DNA from: a virus
IMG/VR virus record: IMGVR_UViG_3300034190_001790
Span: 1 to 62,902 of that record
Length of the DNA: 62,902 nucleotides
Reading direction: 5' to 3' (one strand)
Shown here: in pieces, positions 7,256 through 16,700 of the stretch
Numbering within the stretch: the first letter of the stretch is position 1
Layout: the number at the start of each line of letters is the position of its first letter
The notes under the pieces: generated by a model
Told to the model about the DNA's origin: nothing
Database searches by the model: none
The model's input: the letters and a program-made list of their open reading frames with translations, nothing else
Program-made: the position numbers and the translations under genes

Positions 7256-8474
7256 AGACTATCAGGTAAGTATAATCAACAAAGGTGTTGACGTTTTGTC
7301 CAGAGATAAGTTTTTGTACTTAGCTATGGAGGTAAGAACTGGCAAAACTTTAACCAGTTTAGGTATTGCACAGAGAATGAGTTGCACAGACGTTTTGTTT
7401 TTAACTAAGAAGAAAGCTATATCAAGCATTGAACAGGATTATAAACTATTAAATCCTCATTATAATATTACAGTAATAAATTATGAATCTTTGCACAAGG
7501 TAAAACAAACTGGTTGGAGCCTAGTTGTTTGTGATGAAGCTCATACGTTGGGTGCCTTTCCTAAGCCAAATAAAAGAGCTAAACAAGTAAAAGAAATTTT
7601 AGTTAGATCTAAACCTTATGTTATATTATTAAGCGGAACACCAACTCCTGAATCATACAGTCAAATGTATCACCAGCTGTACGGTATTCCGACAAGTCCT
7701 TTCAGTAAATTTAAAAACTTTTATGCGTTTGCAAAAAAATATGTTTTAGTAAAACAAAGAAAAATAAATGGTATGTTTATTAATGATTACTCAAAAGGAT
7801 TGAAGTCTATATTAGATGATATATCTCCATTTAAAATAAACTACACGCAAAAATCCGCAGGATTCAAAACAGAAACCAACGAAAAAATACTTTATGTAGA
7901 ATTAAGTAGAATTACCAAAGGGTTAATAACTCGTATAAAAAAAGACAGAGTTATAGAGGGTGATGGTGAACTATTACTGGCAGACACTCCAGCAAAGTTA
8001 ATGACTAAAGTGCACCAGCTTTGCTCGGGAACAGTGAAATTTGAAAGCGGAAATGCAATGACAATAGATTTTACTAAAGCAAAATTTATAAAAAAATATT
8101 TTAAAAATAAAAAAATAGCAATATTTTATAAGTTCACTCAAGAGTACAAGGCACTTAAAGAAATATATAAAGATCAGATTACTAACGATTTAGAAGAATT
8201 TAAATATACAGATAAATGTATAGCCTTGCAAATTGTTTCTGGAAGAGAAGGTATAAGTTTGAAGGAGGCATCGTGTTTAGTTTATTACAATATAGATTTT
8301 AGTGCAACATCTTACTGGCAGAGTAGAGATAGAATGACAACAAAAAACAGAACACACAATAATATATTTTGGATTTTTAGTAAAGACGGTATTGAAAACG
8401 ATATATATAAAGCTGTTGTTAAAAAGAAAGATTATACCCTTTCACACTTTAAAAGAGATTTATTAGATTTGTAA
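7245..8474 (+). CDS. SF2 helicase (SNF2/DEAD-like), 409 aa
   Basis: Helicase motifs appear in order: EVRTGKT (K34), a DEAH box at residues 97-100 (VVCDEAH), SGTP at 130-133, and motif VI QSRDR at 359-363. The start at 7245 is ATG inside the end of the primase-helicase gene and overlaps its stop; an upstream TTG at 7227 is less likely. These enzymes translocate on duplex DNA and are common in phage replication modules, where they remodel forks or help recombination. A VRR-NUC nuclease follows after 1 nt, a pairing that recurs in phages. Confidence 0.85.
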   Translation: MKFRDYQVSIINKGVDVLSRDKFLYLAMEVRTGKTLTSLGIAQRMSCTDVLFLTKKKAISSIEQDYKLLNPHYNITVINYESLHKVKQTGWSLVVCDEAHTLGAFPKPNKRAKQVKEILVRSKPYVILLSGTPTPESYSQMYHQLYGIPTSPFSKFKNFYAFAKKYVLVKQRKINGMFINDYSKGLKSILDDISPFKINYTQKSAGFKTETNEKILYVELSRITKGLITRIKKDRVIEGDGELLLADTPAKLMTKVHQLCSGTVKFESGNAMTIDFTKAKFIKKYFKNKKIAIFYKFTQEYKALKEIYKDQITNDLEEFKYTDKCIALQIVSGREGISLKEASCLVYYNIDFSATSYWQSRDRMTTKNRTHNNIFWIFSKDGIENDIYKAVVKKKDYTLSHFKRDLLDL

Positions 8475-8475
8475 T

Positions 8476-8715
8476 ATGACTGAGCAACAGATACAAAAAA
8501 AACGTATAGCTCAATTAGAAAGCGAGGGCTACTATGTAATAAAGCTTACGGTCACAAACAAAAACGGCATACCTGATCTTATTGCTATTCCCAAAGGATC
8601 AGACGTTTTGTTTTCAGAAGTAAAAAAACCAAAAGGTAAGTTATCTGAGCTGCAAAAATTTAGAATAAAAGAACTTAAAGAACATGGAATTCAGACAGAG
8701 ATATATAGAGGCTAA
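8476..8715 (+). CDS. VRR-NUC domain nuclease, 79 aa
   Basis: The whole protein is one compact VRR-NUC domain: NKNGIPDLIAI gives the PD motif, followed by VLFSEVKKPKGKLSELQKFRIKEL with the E-x-K pair and the Q helix. Stand-alone VRR-NUC proteins of this size in phages are thought to act as structure-specific endonucleases, for example on branched replication or recombination intermediates. It starts 1 nt after the SF2 helicase stop and overlaps the next gene by 32 nt. Confidence 0.85.
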   Translation: MTEQQIQKKRIAQLESEGYYVIKLTVTNKNGIPDLIAIPKGSDVLFSEVKKPKGKLSELQKFRIKELKEHGIQTEIYRG

Positions 8716-9010
8716 GGGTTATGATGTAGAAGATTATTTCATGGATAATCTTTCTGAAATGAATTTATATGTAGCATTAAAAATAGCAACTTTTATAGAA
8801 AAAAATTTACAATCTATTGAGGAAACTAAATTATGCTCTAAAGTTTTAGGTGGTTGTGTTGTTAATACTATTGGTGAGCCAATAACTTTTGCTATAGAAA
8901 TGGTTCGTAAAAAAAATTGTTACACTACCTTAACAGACATAACTTTAATAGATATGGACGAGTATTTAGATCTTATGTTATTAGATTGTTATATAAAACC
9001 TGTCAAATAA
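8684..9010 (+). CDS. Hypothetical protein, 108 aa
   Basis: No family recognised. It is a mixed alpha/beta soluble protein with a helix at residues 25-50 and a short cysteine-containing stretch (KLCSKVLGGCVV). The start lies within the VRR-NUC gene; an alternative ATG at 8741 would give a shorter product. It is the last gene before a -7-like promoter box at 9034. Confidence 0.55.
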   Translation: MEFRQRYIEAKGYDVEDYFMDNLSEMNLYVALKIATFIEKNLQSIEETKLCSKVLGGCVVNTIGEPITFAIEMVRKKNCYTTLTDITLIDMDEYLDLMLLDCYIKPVK

Positions 9011-9033
9011 TTAGGAGAATTCAATTATTTTTT

Positions 9034-9041
9034 TATATTTG
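9034..9041 (+). promoter_or_regulatory. Bacteroidota-type -7 box TATATTTG
   Basis: TATATTTG matches the Bacteroidota -7 consensus TAnnTTTG and lies 17 nt before the ATG at 9058 in a short AT-rich gap. No clear -33 TTTG box is seen 19-21 nt upstream, so it may be weak or need a phage factor. Confidence 0.4.
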
Positions 9042-9057
9042 ATTAAATCAAGTATAA

Positions 9058-9249
9058 ATGCCACGAGTAGCCCCAGAAGATATTTCAACCATATCACATA
9101 TTAAGTATGTAAGCGAAAGTATTCATGACTTTGGAGACTGCTTGTATGAGGATTTAATGGAGAGAGATCATGAAGAGGCTAAAAAAAATGCTCAAAAGCT
9201 AATAAAAGTATTGGCTGATCTAATTCAATCCCTATCCGATGAAATCTAA
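9058..9249 (+). CDS. Small hypothetical protein, 63 aa
   Basis: Acidic helical protein (MPRVAPEDISTISHIKYVSES...) with no recognised family. It overlaps the metallophosphoesterase gene by 11 nt, so it probably shares its transcript, started at the box at 9034. Confidence 0.6.
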   Translation: MPRVAPEDISTISHIKYVSESIHDFGDCLYEDLMERDHEEAKKNAQKLIKVLADLIQSLSDEI

Positions 9250-10342
9250 TAAAGAGTACGGCAAAAGACTAAGGTTATCTCCTGAAGAAGTTGACTATAT
9301 ATTACAAAAAAGAGCAACTAATCTAGACAATATAAATAACAATACCGCTTTAGATATGCATTGCGAAGAGCGAGGTATAGATAAAAAAGATATAGTTAGT
9401 GTTAAGCATTGGCAAAGCGGGAGCGGAGAGTATAGGTTTTCTATTGTAACTAAGGAAAATTTAGGATTAGATGAAAAACAATTGTTTGGAAAAGTAAATG
9501 ACTTTATATCTAATTACTCTCCAGATTATGTTCCTCTTAAAAACTACAGAGAACGTAAGGATGGTCACTTACTGGTTATAAATCCAGCTGATATACATAT
9601 AGGAAAGTATGCTAATGAAAGGGAAACCAATCAAGAGTATAATAATGACATAGCCGTAGCAAGAGTTATGGAAGGTGTTAAGGGACTTATAGATAAGGCA
9701 AAGGGTTTTGATATAGACAGGGTGTTGTTTTGTATTGGAAATGATGTACTTCATATAGACAATGTATATTCAACTACTACTAAAGGCACTTATCAGGATA
9801 CAGATGGAAAGTGGTGGGAGCATTACGAAATAGCCTTAATGTTATACGTAAAGTGCGTAGAGATGTTAAGAAGAATTGCTCCAGTAGATGTTCTTCATAG
9901 TATGAGTAACCATGATTATCAGTCTGGCTATCATTTAGCACATACATTAAAAAGTTGGTTTAGAAAAGCATCTGACGTTACTTTTGATATCAGTGTATCA
10001 CATCGTAAATACTACCAGTATGGAAGTAATTTAATAGGACTAGAGCATGGTGATGGTGCAAAAATGGTTAATTTACCTTTGTTAATGGCACAGGAGAAAC
10101 CTTTACTCTGGTCGGCAACTACACACAGGTATTTTTATTTACATCACATACATCACAAAGTAAAACATAAGTGGTTAGACGCTAAAGATTACATTGGTGT
10201 TACCGTTGAATACATGAGAAGTCCATCATCATCTGATAGTTGGCACTCACGCAAAGGATTTACTGGAGCTCCATTAGCATGCGAAGGTTTTATCCATAGT
10301 AAATTATCAGGGCAAGTAGCCCGTTTAACACATTATTTTTAA
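9239..10342 (+). CDS. Calcineurin-like metallophosphoesterase, 367 aa
   Basis: The metal-binding motifs of this superfamily are present in order: ADIHIG (D118, H120), GND (residues 167-169), SNHD (N224, H225, D226), EHGDG (H270) and a histidine cluster LHHIHHK near residue 302. The residues before about 115 form a separate N-terminal region of unknown role. In phages such proteins are usually annotated as SbcD/Mre11-like nucleases or phosphodiesterases acting on DNA ends. No SbcC partner is nearby, so substrate is uncertain. It is near the end of the plus-strand replication block. Confidence 0.8.
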   Translation: MKSNKEYGKRLRLSPEEVDYILQKRATNLDNINNNTALDMHCEERGIDKKDIVSVKHWQSGSGEYRFSIVTKENLGLDEKQLFGKVNDFISNYSPDYVPLKNYRERKDGHLLVINPADIHIGKYANERETNQEYNNDIAVARVMEGVKGLIDKAKGFDIDRVLFCIGNDVLHIDNVYSTTTKGTYQDTDGKWWEHYEIALMLYVKCVEMLRRIAPVDVLHSMSNHDYQSGYHLAHTLKSWFRKASDVTFDISVSHRKYYQYGSNLIGLEHGDGAKMVNLPLLMAQEKPLLWSATTHRYFYLHHIHHKVKHKWLDAKDYIGVTVEYMRSPSSSDSWHSRKGFTGAPLACEGFIHSKLSGQVARLTHYF

Positions 10343-10365
10343 TGATAACTATTTGGCCAAGTTAA

Positions 10366-10515
10366 ATGAAAACGTATTTTATATTATATACATTAAGAGA
10401 TGGTAAAAAAGAGAGCGTTACTATAGATACTTATAGTCTATTTGACTCTTTGTTTCAGTATGAAAGAAACAGAGACATTGTAAGTTGGGATCTAATACGT
10501 TTAATTCAAGAATAA
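10366..10515 (+). CDS. Very small hypothetical protein, 49 aa
   Basis: The frame MKTYFILYTLRDGKKESVTIDT... has normal codon use, 23 nt after the phosphoesterase stop. It looks like a small alpha/beta protein. Its last 15 nt overlap, tail to tail, the end of the minus-strand gene at 10,501. This is the convergent junction of the two transcription blocks, and no bidirectional terminator is visible there. Confidence 0.5.
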   Translation: MKTYFILYTLRDGKKESVTIDTYSLFDSLFQYERNRDIVSWDLIRLIQE

Positions 10516-10749
10516 AACCTCAGTATTTTTCTGCATAGCTACAAGCTCTTGACATTTTTCATACTCCTCAGTATATATAAAATGATCTATTAAAATTTCA
10601 TATACAGGATGGTTATTGTTTAGTATAGGCTCATCAGGATTATGTACAAAGTAAACATCTTCATCTGTATTAAAAAAGTCTTCTAACTTTTTTTTCCCAG
10701 TTAACAAAAGGTATGAGTTGTTCATGCACTTGTCCTCGTCAAACGTCAT
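10501..10749 (-). CDS. Hypothetical protein, 82 aa
   Basis: Acidic protein with a helix-rich C-terminus (HPVYEILIDHFIYTEEYEKCQELVAM). No family named with confidence. Its ATG overlaps the stop of the 2509-aa gene (ATGA), so it is translated from the same late transcript as the last gene of the structural block. Confidence 0.6.
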   Translation of the reverse strand: MTFDEDKCMNNSYLLLTGKKKLEDFFNTDEDVYFVHNPDEPILNNNHPVYEILIDHFIYTEEYEKCQELVAMQKNTEVLFLN

Positions 10750-13700
10750 CTTTTCGGTTTTTTAGGCATAGTTGGTTTTCTTTTCCCAGGATTTGCATCT
10801 CTCCATCCTCTTTTATCACGAAGATACATCTTGTATTTTTCTAAAGCTTTTTCATATCTTAATAGCTTTTTATCATACATAACCTGTTTATACTCTCTGT
10901 AGTTTGTTTTTTTAAGTTCCTCTAACTCCTCTCTACTATATGTTTTTTCTTTTTTCTTTTTTAAGTCTTTATAAATATCAGCTAACAAAACTTTTCTAAC
11001 ATCTCTGTATAGTGGAATAAACCCAGTGTTTCCTAAAAACTCTACAGGTATTCTTTCTTCTCTCTCTCTTATTTGTCTTCTTCTGGCTTCTGAAGTTTTT
11101 CTATCAGGCTCAGTAAGTTTTCTTAAAGCAAAAGCTACTGACTTTACTGGTGGTGAGTAAGGCCCCAAAAAGTTTGGTGCAATTTTACCAGCATCCATTC
11201 CTTTACCAGACTTATAGTCTTGACCTGTTCTTACTAATGGTATAATATTATACTGGATTGCATCCCTATACTGATCATATTCTCCGTCACGAAGTGCGTC
11301 ACCATACTCTGCGTTTAACATTTCTATGTTATAATTTTGTATAGTTTTAAATGCATTACCAAAGTTTCTTCCTACTATCAATGAAGTAAAAGTTGTTGCT
11401 AAAGCTTGACTAACCTGCTGATCAAAATCTTTTTCTTCGTCTTCGCTTTCTACACCAAATGCCTCTAACATTAATTCTCCTGCCACTTTTATTCCTAAAG
11501 AGTATGCTGTCATTCTTAAAGTTACGGCAGCCATTAACTTAGCACCTTCAGCTCTAGATATACTACTGTCTCCATAGCCAAATGTGTTTTGCATAACTCC
11601 TGCTAGACCAATTACAGATGTGTCATACTCCTGCTTTAAGAATGTAGTCATAAAATTATTAAAGTTTACCCAAAGCTCTTCCATTCCTTTAGCGTCTTTA
11701 CCTTGTAGTCTTGACATAAAAGGATTGTCTGTGGCACCAATTAAAGTAACAAACTCATCCGCCTCTTTCATAGCAGCATCTAAGGCTTCTTTGTTTTCTG
11801 TTATGTATGCCTCATCATTAGCGGCAATTTTATTATAGTCTATATCCTTTCCAGTTATTTCTTTGAATGTATCAGACAATTTTCCTAATAAAAAAGGTTT
11901 CATCACCATCTTATCAGGACTACTTATTAGGGTATCAGCTATTAGAGCTGTAAAGTTTTGTATTTTTTTACCTGTAGCATCCCACACTCCCATTACTTTT
12001 TCTTTAGCTGCACTAACAAATCTTTCTCCTTTGTATGATTTTTTATTTAATAATTCTAGGTCTACCTTTGAAGACATTAAGTTAGTTCCCGTTACCCTTG
12101 TAATTGTTTTACTACCTAAATTAGTTAGCACATTAATTAATTCTTCTGTAGAAAGTTTGTTTCTTTTAGCAAGTCCAGACGCAAAAGTTTTTGGATGCAC
12201 TGCTGCAAACATCATGTTTGATAAATATTCTACACCAGCTCTGTATGAACTAACTAACATTGTTCTATAACCAAGTTTTTGTAATGAAGATTGAACCATT
12301 TGCATAAAACTGTTTTCTACAAAATTACTTCCCAATACATTTTGTACTGATTGTCCGATTGCTTTGTCGATAGACTCTAAAAACATTTGTACTTCTGCTG
12401 GTGGACTTCCTTTGTAGTCTTCTATAAGTTTATCTTTTAATGCTTTAAATGTTTGCTTTGCCTTTCTAACAGGTGTAGTCATATAGTAATCTAAATTTGT
12501 AAACTTAGATCCTCTTTCTGATGCGTTAATTGCACTGGTATAAATTGGACTTACCAACCCTGTTCTTTCAATACCAGACTTAGACTTGGTAGATGGCCTT
12601 CTGTTTGCATCTGTACTATTTATAAAGTCGTTAATGACATCTTTATTTATATCAACTCGTTCTCTACTTTTTGGTCTTACAGATATATGTGTGTAGTTTT
12701 GTCTTGCTATAAATGCAGCGTCTCTTTGTTGAGCTGCGTAAACTGCTTTTGCTGTGTTGTCAATATCTATTTGTTGTAATATTTTTAAAGCTTCTTTTTC
12801 TTGTTTATTAAATTTATTATAGATACTACTAACACTAACATCTTTTTTATCATAGTCCTTTCTAATCTTTTTTAATACCTCCACCTCTCTTTTACTTTGC
12901 GGATCGTACATTTGATTAGCCTCTAAATATTGAATTGTAGCATCTAACCATTCTATAGCTGGTTTTACTTTTTTATCTGTAAGTTTATTGGTGTCATACT
13001 CAAGTTGAATTCTATAAAACATAAGTCTAGCGTCTGCTTCAGCAACTTTATTCAATGAGACAACACCTAATTTTGTGTATGCTTTTTCTAATAACTTTCT
13101 AGCTTTATCTCTTAGCTTATCTTCTTTTTTATTATTAACTTCCATTTGCTGTTGATTTACAGCCATGTCATTAAAGAAGGCGTTAAACATTTTCTTTGTA
13201 TTAAAGTCTCCAAACAATCTATCTATATTATAAAGCTGACCTCTTTCCATAGCATTATAAAATTTTGATTGCTTATTAAAAGGATTGAAAGTTTTGAGTT
13301 TAGAATACATTCCTTCTATTGTAGGTAGCTTAATTTTTTTACTTTTTACATCACTTACAATAGGAGCTGCATCTCTTTGAGCTTTTATTTTAGATATTAT
13401 TCTTGACATTATACCAGGAGCATAACCATTATTAATAGTATTAGCAAGTCTAATAATATTACTTAAGTCTTCATTAGGTAAACCTTCCAAAGCTTTCTTA
13501 TCTTTAATTAATTTAGTAAACTCTCTTACATCTTCTCTTGTTTTTCTAAATGGGAAAGACAAAGGCGATACTTGATCTGTTCTTTCCTTGCTGATCTTAA
13601 TTTTACCTATTCCTTCTAATAGTTTTTTCTTTTCTTCCGCCTTTTGTTTTTCAGTCTTTACTTTTTTAATTCTTGGATTGATAGTATCTCTATACGCTCT

Positions 13701-16700
13701 CATGATTTTTACATCATTTTCTGTTATAAGATCATTATCTAATAAAAAATCTATTGTCTTTTTATAAGCTACTGTTCCATTAGGACTGATAAGAGCATTA
13801 TCAAGGAATAAAGCTATGAGCTGTGGTATTCTAGAATAAATATCGTTCATTGATTCTAAGACTTCACGAGCTTTTATAGCTACTAAACCTGCATCTTCAG
13901 CATTATCTAATATTACAAGTCTATCACCTAACCCATCAATAATATCTTTATACGCTTGATAAGTTTTTTCTGGCACTACAGACGGGTCTATTGTTACTAC
14001 TTCTCTAAGTAAACTTTCAAGAGTTATGTCTTTACCAGAAATAGCATCTCCAATAATTCTACCTATGCTTCTTTTTAAATTTGTAGCAGCTCTTTTTGCT
14101 TTAACTCTTAACTTACTGTATTCCGCATTTCTGTCTGCGTCAATAAATATTTTTTTAATTTTTTCTACAGTTTCATTTCTTGCTTCTTTATTTGCAAAAG
14201 CATCTTCCTCAACTACAAGTTCTAATATTTTACCTAATTCTTTATTACCAAGTCTACCATCGTTTTTTAAAGTTTTTAAATATTCTCTTATTGTTCCTAA
14301 ACCTTTTTTGAATCCTTGATTTAATCCTTTTAATATATTTGTTTCTACCTCTGCAACTAACTGAGGGTCTTGAGATATAAATAAGTAAGTTTGGTTTTCA
14401 TCTTTTGTTTGAGCTTCTTCTGTGGGTTTTTTCTTACCTATTATTTTTTTCTTATCTATTTTTTCTTGTGATATATCTATAGTTGCATCTTCAGACTGTA
14501 CATCTTTAGGAACATTAGATATATACTGACCACCCATAGCTGATCGAGCTGCGGTAGTCTTTTCTCTTTCTCCTAAAGGTGTTTGATTCATTTTAGGATT
14601 GGCAGGTTTTGCTTTAGGGTATATTTTTCTTACGTCTATACCATTGTTAAACACCATAATAGGTTTCCCTGGTAAAGAAAAAGGATAGGCTGGGTGATAT
14701 CCAGGGTCATTTTCATTTAACCTTACCACCGTACCATCTTTGTCAAATTGAATTGCTGATACTACGTCACCGTAGTCAATATTTTTTAATGCTGGATCAT
14801 TAACAATGCTTTCTATGTTACCATCAATAGTTTTAAGTGGAGCAAAAGGATATATTCCAAACTTTTCAAAAGACTCTTTACTTAAAAAAGTTTTTGCAAA
14901 CTCACCTCTTACTTCGAAGTTTGTTGTTTTAAATAAATCTTGCAGTTCTTGATAGTCTTTAATTTGTGTTGGCAAACCTTTCTTTTGTAATCCTTGTGCA
15001 ACCTTTGTAAGTTTTAGTTTCTGATTAATAAAGTCAACCATTTCTTTAGGTGAGGCTCCTTTTTCTATTGCGTTTGCTATCTCTGCATTTAAAAAGTCAT
15101 AAAACTGTAAGTTACCTGATACTCCTGCTGGAGCTTGAGACATAACTAAACCAACTCCATCGCTTGATGTTACTTTTTGTAAAACTTTTTTTGCAGCTGT
15201 CTCGTTTGAAAACACCCATGCAGAATTACTACCTTGTGATTGTGAACCGTATGGATACATAAACCCACCATTAAACATAAATCTAGTTCCTGATGGACTC
15301 TCAATCATACCGTAAGTAGCTTGATCAGCCGCAAAAACAAAAGCATTTGCTCCTTCTAACTCATTTATATCACCTCTCTTTATAGTGTTTACGTCTATAC
15401 CCCCTCTATCTATTTGCTCTGCATTGACTTCTATAGAAGGCCCATCATTATTTATATTACTCGGTATTGGCCCGTCAGCTCCTTCAACTGGTCTACCCAT
15501 ATCTGAAACATCAAAGGCACTAAAGTCTACGCTTTCAACTTCTGTTCCTTGAGTTATATCTTCAGCTAGAGCTGTTAAAAGTTCTTTTAAATTTTGATCA
15601 GTAGCTACAAAATCTCTTGTAACTTCTTTTATTTCAGGTGTAGAAGGAGCAAAAAAGTCTACTACTTTTTCTACCCATGTCTTAACTGTTTTTATTTCAG
15701 GTGCCTTTAAGGTGTCAAAACTTTGTGCCATTTTACCTATAAACTTCGTAAGAACTTCTTCATTACGCTGTCTTGGTTTATACTCCGATATAAAAAGATC
15801 AATTTCTTTAAGAAGCTTTGGATCTTTAATTTGTCTTTTTAAAGTCTCCGCCATATTTCTAGTAACATTAGTTAGTTTAGAAAACTGGTTTGCTAATATA
15901 GCATGAAAAACTTCGTGAGCAATAGTCTGTTCAGTTGCATATGGCATATTAATATGAATGTCATTTGAAGACGAACTGTAGTGACCTCTTGAAGAAGGTT
16001 TACTTCCAAACCCATAACCTCTTTGATAACTCTTTTGTGTTTTGTGCAGTACGATATTGGTTCCTGGCAAAAGTTTAGCCATTGCTATAGCAGCCTTTTC
16101 CGCTCTTGTAATTAATGCTTTTTCATTAGCCTCTCTGTCATTAAGATTACCATCTTTATCTTTTGTTCTTGCGTCAAATCCTTTTGCATATATTTCTGAA
16201 TAAGCTTCATCAGGCCTTCCTTTACTTTCCTGGTCTTCTACAATATATACTCTATCGCTGACTTTACTTTGAACTCCTTTTAAAGATTTTTTTCCTTTAC
16301 GTTCTGAATTTTGTTTTTCTTTAATTCTTTGTGGAAACTTTTTGTTTCTAGTAGTATTCGATCCTTCTCTATCAACTGTGTTTAAAATTATAGTACCGTC
16401 ATCATTTAAAACTACTGTACCGCTACCAGCTCTTCTTCCATCCCCTTCAAGACCTTCAACTAATGGGGCCGCAACCTCATCAGTAACTGTTTCATCATCC
16501 GTTATACCACTTATCTTTGATATCTCTTCTTTTATTTCTTTTAATCTTTTTTTACCAGCCTCTGTGTCGTTACCTATAAAATTGTTTTTTTCTATTTCTA
16601 ATTCAATTATCTTATCAATATTGTTTTGATTAGTAATGCCAGCTGCTTCTAGTTTTTGTCTTATATTCTCTCCTGTAATGATACGCATCTTTCTATCATC

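Noticed and set aside
10563-10660. CTGATGA-like word on the minus strand as a second hammerhead
   Set aside because: Stem II and GAAA parts do not follow, and it lies within a coding gene.
11584-12270. Plus-strand frames opposite the 2509-aa gene
   Set aside because: Hydrophobic shadow frames lying wholly inside the large gene; no start context.
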